A stretch of DNA of 33,696 nucleotides from a virus. The stretch's first letter is position 1, and each line of letters opens with the position of its first letter. The notes below the pieces were generated by a model. It saw only the letters and a list, made by a program, of their open reading frames with translations. It had not been told where the DNA came from and did not search any database. The stretch is from positions 1-33,696 of IMG/VR virus record IMGVR_UViG_3300030107_004267; one strand, given 5' to 3'. Shown here one piece after another: positions 16,406 to 25,001 of this stretch. The position numbers and the translations under genes are program-made.

Positions 16406-17257
16406 ATGGACATATTAGTTACAGGTGGAGCAGGTTTTATTGGAACAAACCTAATCAAAAGATTATTAAAAGACGGGCACAATGTTGTAAGTTTGGATAA
16501 CTATTCAACAGGTAAAAAAGAAAATGAACAAGAGGGTTGTGTATATCACGATGTAGATATTAGAGACGCTGTTGACTTTGATTTCTTTATGGAAAAACCA
16601 GATGTGATTTATCATCTGGCAGCACTTCCAAGAATACAACCATCATTTGAGTTTCCGGCATTGACTATGGAAATCGGTATGTTGGGAACTATGAATATCT
16701 TGGAGTGGGCGAGAAATAAAGATTATAAACCTATGGTAATCTACGCTGGTTCATCATCAGTTCATAGTGGACACTACGAAAACCCTTACACTTTTTCAAA
16801 AGTAATGGGTGATGAACTTTGTATGGCATACAAAGAAATGTTTGGAGTTAACGCTAAGATTTGTAGATTTTACAATGTATACGGGCCGCATCAATTGACC
16901 GAGGGAGAGTATTGCACGGTAATCGGTGTATTTGAAACACAATATCAAGAGGGTGTTGAGTTAACAATTACAGGCGACGGAGAACAAAGAAGAGATTTTA
17001 CACACGTTGATGATATCATTGATGGATTAATATTGACTTCTGAATCAGAGAATTTCGAATTAGACTATGTTGAACTTGGTAGAGGACATAATCACTCAAT
17101 CAATGAGTTAGCAGAAATGTTTGGTTGTGGTTACACATACATACCTAAAAGACCAGGTGAAGCAGAGGTAACACTTTGTGACATATCACTCGCTAAAAAA
17201 GATATAGGATATGAACCAAAAGTAAATCTAGAGGACTACATTAAGAGTGTGGTATGA
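16406..17257 (+). CDS. NAD-dependent sugar epimerase/dehydratase (extended SDR)
   Basis: Nucleotide-sugar epimerase or dehydratase, 283 residues. It has the Rossmann NAD loop GGAGFIG (7-13), the catalytic SSS region at about 116-118 and Y128-x3-K132 in NPYTFSK. The match is to the UDP-glucose 4-epimerase/WbpP-like group; exact substrate cannot be read. I place the start at ATG 16406, with GGAG at 16397-16400 spaced correctly, rather than at the in-frame GTG at 16400, which would lie inside that ribosome site. Supplies activated sugar to the surrounding transferases. Confidence 0.85.
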   Translation: MDILVTGGAGFIGTNLIKRLLKDGHNVVSLDNYSTGKKENEQEGCVYHDVDIRDAVDFDFFMEKPDVIYHLAALPRIQPSFEFPALTMEIGMLGTMNILEWARNKDYKPMVIYAGSSSVHSGHYENPYTFSKVMGDELCMAYKEMFGVNAKICRFYNVYGPHQLTEGEYCTVIGVFETQYQEGVELTITGDGEQRRDFTHVDDIIDGLILTSESENFELDYVELGRGHNHSINELAEMFGCGYTYIPKRPGEAEVTLCDISLAKKDIGYEPKVNLEDYIKSVV

Positions 17258-18000
17258 AACAATATAGTATCTTTACCGTAACAGACGAAAGTTATAAATA
17301 TTACACAGAAGTTTTCTTCAAATCACTTAATAAAATTAATATGGACTTGATAAAAAAGGTCTATGTATGCGACCAAGGAATGAGTGAGGGTCAAAGAGAC
17401 TTTGTAAAATCTTTTGATAAAGTTCAAATAATAAATCCAGTAAATAAAATCAATGAAAAAACAGAAATAGTTTGGGATGAAACTTGGTTAAAAAAGGTTG
17501 GTTCAAAAACTGAGAATTTATTAAAACTGGTGGAGGATAATGAAGAACCAATAGTTATGATTGATGTTGACTCAATGTTCATCAAAGACTTTTATGATTT
17601 ACTAGACTTTGATAAAGATGTACAAGTGGCTCATAGACCACCAAACTTTCCAGATTATATCGCATCGTTTGTATGTATTAATAAAAAAACTGGTATAGAT
17701 TTTATTAATAGATGGATTAAGAATATTAATAATCTACCACAAGCGCCGAAAGAAACCAGAGCATTATGTAATACGATAAGTGAATTCAAAAATAACATAG
17801 ATGAGTTTAAAATTGGAGATTTACCAGTAGAGCAAATACATTTTTACGGACAAGAATCTGAGTGTGAAAAAAATGATACAAGAGTGGCTCATTTCAAAGG
17901 TTATTCAAAAACAAAATATCTAGGGAACAAAGAGGACTTTAATAATAGAACTAGTCTAAGAGGTTATGACGAAAGACTAAAAGAGTATATCAATGTGTAG
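17254..18000 (+). CDS. GT-A-like glycosyltransferase (GT8-like)
   Basis: A 248-residue protein with a GT-A layout: N-terminal FTVTDESYKYYTEVFFKSL, then VMIDVDSMF with D104-V-D106 as the metal and nucleotide-sugar site, and a late HFKGYSK resembling the HFxGxxKPW end motif of GT8 enzymes. It overlaps the epimerase by ATGA and the asparagine synthase by 8 bases. Sugar specificity unknown. Confidence 0.62.
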   Translation: MKQYSIFTVTDESYKYYTEVFFKSLNKINMDLIKKVYVCDQGMSEGQRDFVKSFDKVQIINPVNKINEKTEIVWDETWLKKVGSKTENLLKLVEDNEEPIVMIDVDSMFIKDFYDLLDFDKDVQVAHRPPNFPDYIASFVCINKKTGIDFINRWIKNINNLPQAPKETRALCNTISEFKNNIDEFKIGDLPVEQIHFYGQESECEKNDTRVAHFKGYSKTKYLGNKEDFNNRTSLRGYDERLKEYINV

Positions 18001-19294
18001 CTTCACAATAACAAATAAAAATATTAATTTACTTGATACTAATTTTTTTTCACAAAAAAGAGGCCCGGACTTAACAAATACTTTTGAAGAGAATGGAGTC
18101 TCTTTCCTACACAATTTACTACATTTAACTGGAGATAAAACTAAGCAACCATTCTATGATGATGATATTGTATGTGTATTCAATGGTGAGATTTATAATT
18201 ACAAATCTCTTGGTGATTACAAGACTGATGGAGAGTGTTTAATTCCAATGTATAAAGAATTTGGATTTCAGTTCGCTAAAAAACTAGATGGTGAGTTTTC
18301 TATTTGTATTGTTGACTTCAAAAAATCAAGACTGATGTTGTTCAATGATACCTTTGCAACTAAACCATTGTGGTTTGCAGGACAAGAAAATGATTGGGGG
18401 GTGGCATCATATGAGAGTTCATTAAAGTCTGCCGGATTTGAACTTCCACAAAAAGTTGTGGGAAATTACGCTTGGATGTTTGATTTAAAAAACTTGGACG
18501 AGATTGGTGGATACAAAATAAAAGAGTTTGATTTAAACCAACACAAAGATACATATGACGATTGGATAAAAGCTTTTGAAAAATCTATCAGTAAACGAGT
18601 CAATACATCAAAAGGTATATTTTTAGGTCTTAGTGCGGGATATGATAGTGGAGCTATAACTTGTGAACTATCAAAACAAAATATCGACTTTAGTGCGTAT
18701 ACTATATTATCTTCGGAAAATGAGAGTGTTATAAATCAAAGACACTCAAGATTGAAGTCTGGTGAGATAATAAGACTTACAAAAAAAGAGTATTCTGATA
18801 TATCTGATTATTTGGAACATAATTGCGAAGATTTCTTATACCAAAATTATAATATTAAATCTGATAAAGCTTCAAAAGGATTAGGAAAAATTTGCCAGAG
18901 AGCTAATCAAAATAATGAGAGAGTTTATCTATCAGGACAAGGAGCAGACGAGATTATATCTGATTATGGTCACAATGGAGCTAAAATCTATGGACATAGT
19001 CAGTTTGGAGGACTATTTCCAAACAATCTAGAGGGATTCTTTCCTTGGAATAGTTTTTATGATGGAACGCAAGTACAATATTTAAATAAAGAAGAGTATG
19101 TCGCTGGTACATATGGTATTGAAACGAGATATCCATTTCTTGATACTGAATTAGTTCAAGAATTTTTATGGTTATCAAGTGATTTTAAAAATAAACAATA
19201 TAAAGCACCACTTACAGAGTATTTAGAGAGAAATAACTATCCATTTGAAAAAGGTGTAAAAACAGGATTTAGAGCTAACACAAATTTAATTTAG
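17993..19294 (+). CDS. Asparagine synthase-type glutamine amidotransferase
   Basis: Two-domain enzyme, 433 residues. The N-terminal class II glutaminase begins with the required Cys2 and has RGPD (23-26) and NGEIYNY (64-70), which position glutamine. The synthetase domain carries the ATP pyrophosphatase loop LSAGYDSG (S214 to G220) and later SGQGADE. It is shorter than AsnB (about 550 residues), like versions in surface-polysaccharide loci that amidate sugar acids. Either asparagine supply or amidation of a sugar is possible; the neighbouring sugar genes favour the second. No strong ribosome site; overlaps the upstream gene. Confidence 0.85.
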   Translation: MCSFTITNKNINLLDTNFFSQKRGPDLTNTFEENGVSFLHNLLHLTGDKTKQPFYDDDIVCVFNGEIYNYKSLGDYKTDGECLIPMYKEFGFQFAKKLDGEFSICIVDFKKSRLMLFNDTFATKPLWFAGQENDWGVASYESSLKSAGFELPQKVVGNYAWMFDLKNLDEIGGYKIKEFDLNQHKDTYDDWIKAFEKSISKRVNTSKGIFLGLSAGYDSGAITCELSKQNIDFSAYTILSSENESVINQRHSRLKSGEIIRLTKKEYSDISDYLEHNCEDFLYQNYNIKSDKASKGLGKICQRANQNNERVYLSGQGADEIISDYGHNGAKIYGHSQFGGLFPNNLEGFFPWNSFYDGTQVQYLNKEEYVAGTYGIETRYPFLDTELVQEFLWLSSDFKNKQYKAPLTEYLERNNYPFEKGVKTGFRANTNLI

Positions 19295-19297
19295 GTT

Positions 19298-19912
19298 ATG
19301 AAAATAGATAAAAATATATTACATAAATATTGGTTAGAGCACGAGGATAAATTTAAATCTATTGTTGATTCAATGACTTATAGACCTTGTGGTGTATGGT
19401 ATACTGATGCTTTCTTATTCTTATCAATGTGTGATTTATTAGGTGTCGATTTAATTATAGAGTCAGGTAGAGCTTGGGGTGTGTCTACTGAAATTTTTGC
19501 AAAGTATTTTAAAGATGTTGAAATACATAGTTTTGAAAGAGTTCCTGAAAGAGCGGAGATAGAAGCTCGAAAACACTTAAGTAAACTAGATAATGTTTAT
19601 TGTTACAATATGAATGTGTTTGATAATAGTAGATTAGTTGTTCAAGATAACTTTGACAAAAATATCGGAGTTTTTATAGATGGGCCAAAAGACCACGAAG
19701 CTCAACAAAGTTTAACAAAACATTTAGATTACACAAATGTCAAAACATTTGGTTATCACGATGTCAAAGATTATGGTAAGGAAGACTTTCACACTTACGA
19801 CTTAGATTTTATCCAAGACTTTATGTATTTAAATGATAAGATTTTTATAGAAGACCCATCACAAATGAATAATGGTAAACTAGGGTGTGGGTGCTTGGTA
19901 AAAATAAATTAA
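19298..19912 (+). CDS. Class I methyltransferase-fold protein
   Basis: A 204-residue Rossmann-like protein. LIIESGRAWGVSTEIFAKYF (52-71) occupies the place of the SAM-binding strand and glycine loop, though the loop is degenerate (ESGRAWG). HSFERVPERAEIE follows as the second strand with an acidic residue, and GVFIDGPKDHEA (D128) as strand four. This resembles the methyltransferase-like proteins often found with glycosyltransferases. Activity is uncertain because the glycine motif is weak. AGG before the ATG. Confidence 0.6.
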   Translation: MKIDKNILHKYWLEHEDKFKSIVDSMTYRPCGVWYTDAFLFLSMCDLLGVDLIIESGRAWGVSTEIFAKYFKDVEIHSFERVPERAEIEARKHLSKLDNVYCYNMNVFDNSRLVVQDNFDKNIGVFIDGPKDHEAQQSLTKHLDYTNVKTFGYHDVKDYGKEDFHTYDLDFIQDFMYLNDKIFIEDPSQMNNGKLGCGCLVKIN

Positions 19913-19932
19913 AGTTTAGAGTTTTTATTCAC

Positions 19933-19940
19933 TATTTATT
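19933..19940. promoter_or_regulatory. TATTTATT element before the neuB-like gene
   Basis: TATTTATT in the 39-base gap, 12 bases before the ATG at 19952, followed by GAGG. It is the only such gap inside the glycan module, so it may start a separate transcript for the nonulosonic acid genes. Confidence 0.35.
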
Positions 19941-19951
19941 ACTGAGGTTAT

Positions 19952-21022
19952 ATGTTTAGAAAAAATCCAGACGAAGTTTATATCATAGCAGAAATAGGAC
20001 AAAATCATAATGGTGATATTAATATTTGTAAAAAATTAATAGACCAGTTGATTGTTTATTCATATGATGAAATCACAGGCGATAGATTAAATACTATCAA
20101 CGCCATCAAATTAACTAAAAGAGATATGACAGAAGAGTTAACGACTGAGCAAATGAATCGTCCATATGATTCGAAACACTCTTTCGGTAAAACTTATGGA
20201 GAGCATAGAGAGTTTGTTGAATTATCTTATGAAGACCATTGTGAAATATCAGACTATGTTCGTAGTAAAGGAATAGATTTTATTGATACTTTATGTTCAC
20301 CAAAGTGCGTTGACTTAGTTGATATGACCACTATTGATAAAATTAAAATAGCTTCTAGGGATTTGACAAATATTCCATTACTAAAAAGAGTGGCAGAGAC
20401 TGGATTAGATGTAATCGTATCAACAGGTATGAGTGATATGTATGACTTAGTTGAGGCATTAAATATACTAGATACTGGTAGAAATGAGGTATCAATTTTA
20501 CATTGTTTGTCACAATATCCAGCTCAGTATGATAGACTAAATTTACTATCAATAGAGGATTTGAAAAATAGATTTGGTAAAGCACATAAAATAGGTTATT
20601 CAGACCATTCACTAGGTAATCACATACCATTAGCCGCTGTAGCTATGGGAGCGGAAATAATCGAAAAACACGTCACACTAGATAGAAGTATGAAAGGAAC
20701 AGACCAAGCCGGTTCATCGGAACCACAAGAAATGAAAGAGTTAGTTCATAATATTAGAACATTTGAGATGTCAAAGGGCACATTAGGAATATTCAAAGAT
20801 GAGTCAACCATCGAGGCATCAAAAAAACTAGAGAGGTCATTAGCCGCTAATCAAGAATTATATAATGGTAATATAATTACAGAGGATGAAATACATATGT
20901 TGAGTCCAGGCGATGGTCTAAAGTGGAGTGATTTAGATAAAGTAGTCGGTAAAACAATTAGGAATGACATCCCTAAAAATGCACTAATACGATTGGAGGA
21001 TTTAGTTGACACTATTGACTAA
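19952..21022 (+). CDS. neuB: N-acetylneuraminate/nonulosonic acid synthase, NeuB-like
   Basis: Predicted to condense phosphoenolpyruvate with an N-acetylated hexose to make a nine-carbon sialic-acid-type sugar. Evidence: AEIGQNHNGD (13-22), the TIM-barrel strands IKIASRDLTNIPLL and VIVSTGMSD, then LHCLSQYPAQY, IGYSDHSLG and EKHVTLDRSMKGTDQAGS, all characteristic of NeuB/PseI/LegI. Residues from about 290 form the C-terminal SAF (antifreeze-like) domain, with RSLAANQ at its start. The 356-residue length is standard. Which sugar (Neu, Pse or Leg) cannot be read. GAGG before the ATG. Confidence 0.92.
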   Translation: MFRKNPDEVYIIAEIGQNHNGDINICKKLIDQLIVYSYDEITGDRLNTINAIKLTKRDMTEELTTEQMNRPYDSKHSFGKTYGEHREFVELSYEDHCEISDYVRSKGIDFIDTLCSPKCVDLVDMTTIDKIKIASRDLTNIPLLKRVAETGLDVIVSTGMSDMYDLVEALNILDTGRNEVSILHCLSQYPAQYDRLNLLSIEDLKNRFGKAHKIGYSDHSLGNHIPLAAVAMGAEIIEKHVTLDRSMKGTDQAGSSEPQEMKELVHNIRTFEMSKGTLGIFKDESTIEASKKLERSLAANQELYNGNIITEDEIHMLSPGDGLKWSDLDKVVGKTIRNDIPKNALIRLEDLVDTID

Positions 21023-21677
21023 TGGTTGTAGTTTTACCTGGGGAGCAGAGCTTGATGATAGGGAGTTAAGGTTTGGCAGATTACTATCTAATAAAATAGA
21101 TTGTGATTTGATTGACATATCTAAGAATGGTTCATCAAATGAAAGAATACTAAGAACTACTCTTGATTATTTAAATGAACCAAATACTAATTTAAATGAT
21201 TTAATGGTCGTGATAGGTTGGAGTGGAATAGCCAGAACAGAGTTTTTCTGGGGTGGTGGTTGGGCTAATATAACACCAACGATGATTGGAACCGATGAAA
21301 TAGCCACTTATTATTATACACATATACAATCGGTAAGACAAGATAACTTAAGTTTTTATAATCAAGTATTATTACTACAATTATTATTAGAGAAACATAG
21401 TATAAAATATTTTATGTTCAGACACGATGATGGTAATACACCACAAATGATTAAAGATGGCACAAAACAAGAGGTCAAAGATGGATATGATAATAGCTAT
21501 ATTGGTGAATCACGATTAAATGATATAAACTTGAAAACTTTTCCAAGTTATATCAATAACGATTTAACTTTTAGAGAATATTCATTAAAAAATGGTGGCG
21601 GATTAAAACCAGGCAGACATCCTGACGAAAAATCACACAAAATATTTATGGAGCACATTTATGAAAATTTATGTTGA
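21006..21677 (+). CDS. SGNH/GDSL hydrolase-like protein 3
   Basis: Third SGNH-like protein, 223 residues from a TTG start at 21006. That start has GGAGGA five bases upstream, and no ATG lies before the catalytic block. Block I is LTNGCSFTWGAELDD (S9), closely like copy 2 (GCSFTFGEELDD). SKNGSSNERILR matches the copy 2 Gly/Asn block. The late His is H205 in GRHPDEKSHK; the residue three before it is Pro, not Asp. It sits between the NeuB- and HAD-like genes, so O-deacetylation or O-acetylation of a nonulosonic acid is a reasonable guess. Confidence 0.66.
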   Translation: MTLLTNGCSFTWGAELDDRELRFGRLLSNKIDCDLIDISKNGSSNERILRTTLDYLNEPNTNLNDLMVVIGWSGIARTEFFWGGGWANITPTMIGTDEIATYYYTHIQSVRQDNLSFYNQVLLLQLLLEKHSIKYFMFRHDDGNTPQMIKDGTKQEVKDGYDNSYIGESRLNDINLKTFPSYINNDLTFREYSLKNGGGLKPGRHPDEKSHKIFMEHIYENLC

Positions 21678-21975
21678 TATAGATAATACTATATGTACAC
21701 AAGAACTAGAGGACTATGGTCAAGCAAAACCTTGGTTGGAAAATATATTAAAAGTTAACAAGTTATATGACAAAGGACACGAGATAACTTATTACACAGC
21801 TCGTGGTAGTGTTACTGGGATTGATTGGTATGACACCACAAAAAAACAATTAGATGAATGGGGTTGTAAATATCACGAATTAAGTGTTGGAGAGAAACCA
21901 CATTATGATTTAATAATAGATGATAAGTCAATGAGAATAGAGGAGATAATGGTAGAAGATGAAATCTTTGAATGA
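21661..21975 (+). CDS. HAD-superfamily phosphatase
   Basis: A compact 104-residue HAD phosphatase. Motif I is VDIDNT (D6, D8, T10), motif II TARG (T46), motif III K79 in GEKPHY, and motif IV IIDDKS (D87, D88). It lacks a sizeable cap, like KdsC-type and capsule-locus phosphatases that act on sugar phosphates. Lying between NeuB- and NeuA-like genes, it could remove the phosphate from a nonulosonic acid 9-phosphate before activation. GGAG before the ATG; overlaps both neighbours by 17 bases. Confidence 0.82.
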   Translation: MKIYVDIDNTICTQELEDYGQAKPWLENILKVNKLYDKGHEITYYTARGSVTGIDWYDTTKKQLDEWGCKYHELSVGEKPHYDLIIDDKSMRIEEIMVEDEIFE

Positions 21976-22657
21976 AATAGCGGTTGTCGTTCAGGCGAGA
22001 TATAACTCAGAAAGAGTTCCTTTCAAAATGTCGCAGGGTATAAATGATTATCCATTCGCATCAACAAGTTTGTTGGATATTGTGTTAGAAAAATTAACTA
22101 AAAGTGAAGTGATTCAAAATAAGCATATTTATTTATCAGTTCACGAAGAGGGTCTGATTCAAATAGGTGAAAAGTATCCAATCAATATCCACAAAAGAAG
22201 TTGGGAAAGTGCAAATGTTGATAGTGGTATTGATGTATTGTTTGATTGGTGGGATAAATTACCATATAAATATGTAGTTATGGTTAGTGGTTGTAATCCA
22301 TTCTTAAAAATAGAAACTATTGAATCATTTTTCAACAAGTATATGTTCTCGCCACACGATGGAATGTTTAGTGTGGTGGAAAGAAAAAATTATTTCTGGA
22401 ATACGGAAGGTGAAATGTTAAACAAATGGCCAGAGGGTCAAGACTTACTAAATACTAAAGCGGTCGAAACCACATATGAAGCAGGACATTGTTTATATGG
22501 TAGTAAAATGTCAGATATTGGAAAAGGTAAATGGGTAGGAAGTTGGACTAAAAAAAATGACCCAGTATTGTTTCCGGTTAGTGAGTTTGAAGCATTTGAC
22601 ATTGATGAACAATGGCAGTTTGATTTAGTGAAAAGTTATTATGAGAAACAGAACTAA
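21959..22657 (+). CDS. neuA: Cytidylyltransferase, NeuA-like (CMP-nonulosonic acid synthetase)
   Basis: Predicted to activate a nonulosonic acid with CTP. The N terminus VVVQARYNSERVPFKM is the nucleotide loop of CMP-NeuAc synthetases (canonical form xxARxxSxRxPxK). VVMVSGCNPFLKIETIESFF corresponds to the substrate-binding QxTSPLR segment, here altered to SGCNPF. The 232 residues are the standard length. It overlaps the HAD and DUF115-like genes, placing synthesis, dephosphorylation, activation and possible transfer in one operon. Confidence 0.83.
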   Translation: MKSLNEIAVVVQARYNSERVPFKMSQGINDYPFASTSLLDIVLEKLTKSEVIQNKHIYLSVHEEGLIQIGEKYPINIHKRSWESANVDSGIDVLFDWWDKLPYKYVVMVSGCNPFLKIETIESFFNKYMFSPHDGMFSVVERKNYFWNTEGEMLNKWPEGQDLLNTKAVETTYEAGHCLYGSKMSDIGKGKWVGSWTKKNDPVLFPVSEFEAFDIDEQWQFDLVKSYYEKQN

Positions 22658-23414
22658 AGAATTAAGTAATAAAATACAAGAGTTAGAATTTGTTGAGGAT
22701 AGACTAGAACTACTTCACGATACATATTCAGATTGTAAAGCAGTAATTTTAGCACCTGGCCCAAGTCTAAATGATTATGAAAACTTAAGGAAAGAATTAG
22801 AGTCAAGAGCGGACTTAGTTGTCTTGTCCATAAAACAAGCGTATGACAAAGTTGGTAGTGCCACAGACTTTCACATCGTAAACACATATAACTTCGATAA
22901 ATATAATGGATATGATTATGAAAGTCTGGACTCTATAATATTTTATGGTTTGTCTGAATCTTACGCTCAAGCACAACTAGAAAAAATACAAATCAAACCA
23001 AGTCCTTGTGACATATATGTTTTAGTAAAAAACCCACCTTACCTTGAATATGATGAATGTATACATAAATCTCAAAATTTTGATTTACTAAAATTATTAA
23101 AAAAAGAGAGTAGGTCACATTGGGGAACATCAATACTATACGAACAAGCAATACCAATGGCATTGTTATTAGGTTGTAAAGATATAACGACCATTGGTTG
23201 GGATTTGTCTACTGGTAAACACTCTTATAAGGATGATGAAGTTGGCTTTAAACCAAATGAAGCTGAGACTAAGAGGACTAATGACTCGATTGAATCAACA
23301 AAAGCGTTACACGAATGGTTCATAAAAGAGAATATAGATTTTAAAATAATATCAGAGACTAATCCAGCTTATGATAAAATAAAGAGGATAAAAAGTATAA
23401 ATGAAATTAGATAA
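22641..23414 (+). CDS. DUF115/Maf-like protein, possible nonulosonic acid transferase
   Basis: A 257-residue protein with AVILAPGPSLNDY (34-46), the glycine-rich turn shared by DUF115 (MptE-like) proteins and sialyltransferase-like folds, and GTSILYEQAIPMALLLGCKDITTIGWDLS (about 161-190; key residues GTS, ALLLG, GWDLS), the second conserved block. DUF115 domains occur in the Maf proteins that attach pseudaminic or legionaminic acid to flagellin. Its place directly after NeuA makes it the best candidate transferase for the CMP-activated sugar. An MptE-type pterin kinase is the alternative and has less contextual support. Confidence 0.66.
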   Translation: MRNRTKELSNKIQELEFVEDRLELLHDTYSDCKAVILAPGPSLNDYENLRKELESRADLVVLSIKQAYDKVGSATDFHIVNTYNFDKYNGYDYESLDSIIFYGLSESYAQAQLEKIQIKPSPCDIYVLVKNPPYLEYDECIHKSQNFDLLKLLKKESRSHWGTSILYEQAIPMALLLGCKDITTIGWDLSTGKHSYKDDEVGFKPNEAETKRTNDSIESTKALHEWFIKENIDFKIISETNPAYDKIKRIKSINEIR

Positions 23415-24399
23415 TAAATATATTATTGGGTGTCATTGTATGTTCTATGAGATTGATATGGTAGAGGAGTATCTCAACTCATTAAAACTCGCATTAGAAG
23501 ATATAGAAAATCCAGAGAATGTATTAATTGAGATGATGTGGAATATGTCTGAGTATTTTGAAAAGTGTGAGACTAAACAATCTATATATTCTAAAATTGA
23601 AAAACTAGAAAAAAAGTATGATGTAAAAAGTTTATTTTATGAAGACAATGATAATCCATATACAATGGCAGATTATCGTAGAGAGTTAAATAATAAATGT
23701 AATGGTTATGATTATGTTATATGGGGTGAATCAGACTGCTTAATGCCAAGACAGATGTTTGGTGTATTGGAGCAACTAAAAACATACGCTAATCAACAAG
23801 GTATTCATAGATACATTACTACTTTTGGTATTAGAAAAATGTGGGATGAGAGTTGGAAAGTTTTAGAACATCCTAAATTTACTGATAAACCATACTATGA
23901 AATGGACACCGAAGAGGAAATCAGACTAGCCACCACGTCACCTTGGTCTATAAGATACACAATGAGTCAAAAAGAAATGGACGATGTCAATAATTTAACA
24001 GATGAAATAGACTTAAGATTGATTGACTATCCAAAGTTTGATGGAAGTGGATTAGTTATATCATCTGACTTATTGAGAAGTGGTGCAAACATACCACCTG
24101 CAGTGTATATGAACGGGGATGACACATCATTTTTAGAAAGTTGTAGACTACATATGGGTAATAATTACAAACAATTTGTCGTAAAAAACATACTAAAAGT
24201 TCATAATAGAACTCATCCTAAAAAAAGAAGATATGTTTTGAATGAAGATGAATCAGTTACTTCACATAAAAAAAGAGGACAAAAAGCTTGGTATAAAATA
24301 TTCAATCAAATATCTAAGGGTAATTTAAGTAAATTATTTTATTCTCAAGATAGATTTTCTACATACGATGATTTTAAAAAGGCAGTTGGAAAAAAATGA
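23401..24399 (+). CDS. GT-A-like glycosyltransferase (divergent)
   Basis: A 332-residue protein. The N terminus YIIGCHCMFYEIDMVEEYLNSL and YDYVIWGESDCLMPRQMF (E110-S-D112 in the metal-site position) suggest a GT-A fold related to family 2. The latter half contains FDGSGLVISSDLLRSG, typical of the acceptor-side loop. It overlaps both neighbours. Donor unknown; the divergent DxD (ESD) makes activity less certain. Confidence 0.55.
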   Translation: MKLDNKYIIGCHCMFYEIDMVEEYLNSLKLALEDIENPENVLIEMMWNMSEYFEKCETKQSIYSKIEKLEKKYDVKSLFYEDNDNPYTMADYRRELNNKCNGYDYVIWGESDCLMPRQMFGVLEQLKTYANQQGIHRYITTFGIRKMWDESWKVLEHPKFTDKPYYEMDTEEEIRLATTSPWSIRYTMSQKEMDDVNNLTDEIDLRLIDYPKFDGSGLVISSDLLRSGANIPPAVYMNGDDTSFLESCRLHMGNNYKQFVVKNILKVHNRTHPKKRRYVLNEDESVTSHKKRGQKAWYKIFNQISKGNLSKLFYSQDRFSTYDDFKKAVGKK

Positions 24400-25001
24400 G
24401 ACTGATTGACATACTTGAACAAAAACAATACAAAACAGATAAGTGGACTGACCACCACTATGTTCAAGAAATATATGAACCACTATTCGCACAATACCAA
24501 GAGAAAGAGATAAACTTTTGTGAGATTGGTGTTTGGAATGGTGAGAGTATGAAACTTTGGTCAGATTACTTTGTGAACGCAGATAACATAGTCGGTGTGG
24601 ATATTTTCACCAGAGCTAGCCAAAAAGAGGTTGAAAAGAACCTAGAGGGATTTGATGTAAAACTTCACAAATTTAACTCTTATAAAGACATTGACAAATT
24701 TAATAAGTTTTCTAAAAAATATACAAAAGGATTTGACATCGTGATTGATGATGGTAGTCATTGGTTTGATAATCAAATTAGCACATACAAAAACTTTAGT
24801 AAAATGATGAATCAGGGCGGAGTTTATATAATTGAGGATATATCATTTGTACCAGAGTCATTTTTAGAAATGATAAAACTTGATGGTAAAAATGTAACAA
24901 CTTTTAAAGTATCAAAACTTCAACACGAGATACCAAATATTGAATTTTATTTGACAGGCGGTGAGACATATACTAATCCAGTAGGAGTGATAAGGTTCTG
25001 A
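24396..25001 (+). CDS. SAM-dependent methyltransferase (class I)
   Basis: A 201-residue methyltransferase. TDKWTDHHYVQEIYEPLF leads into FCEIGVWNGESMKLW (E43-x-G-x3-G), the SAM loop, then IVGVDIF as the ribose-binding strand, FDIVIDDGSHWFDNQ as motif IV with its DDGSH, and GGVYIIEDIS. This is the layout of the macrocin O-methyltransferase and CmcI-like group that methylate sugars. It probably methylates a sugar made by this cluster. ATGA overlap upstream; one-base overlap downstream. Confidence 0.82.
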   Translation: MRLIDILEQKQYKTDKWTDHHYVQEIYEPLFAQYQEKEINFCEIGVWNGESMKLWSDYFVNADNIVGVDIFTRASQKEVEKNLEGFDVKLHKFNSYKDIDKFNKFSKKYTKGFDIVIDDGSHWFDNQISTYKNFSKMMNQGGVYIIEDISFVPESFLEMIKLDGKNVTTFKVSKLQHEIPNIEFYLTGGETYTNPVGVIRF

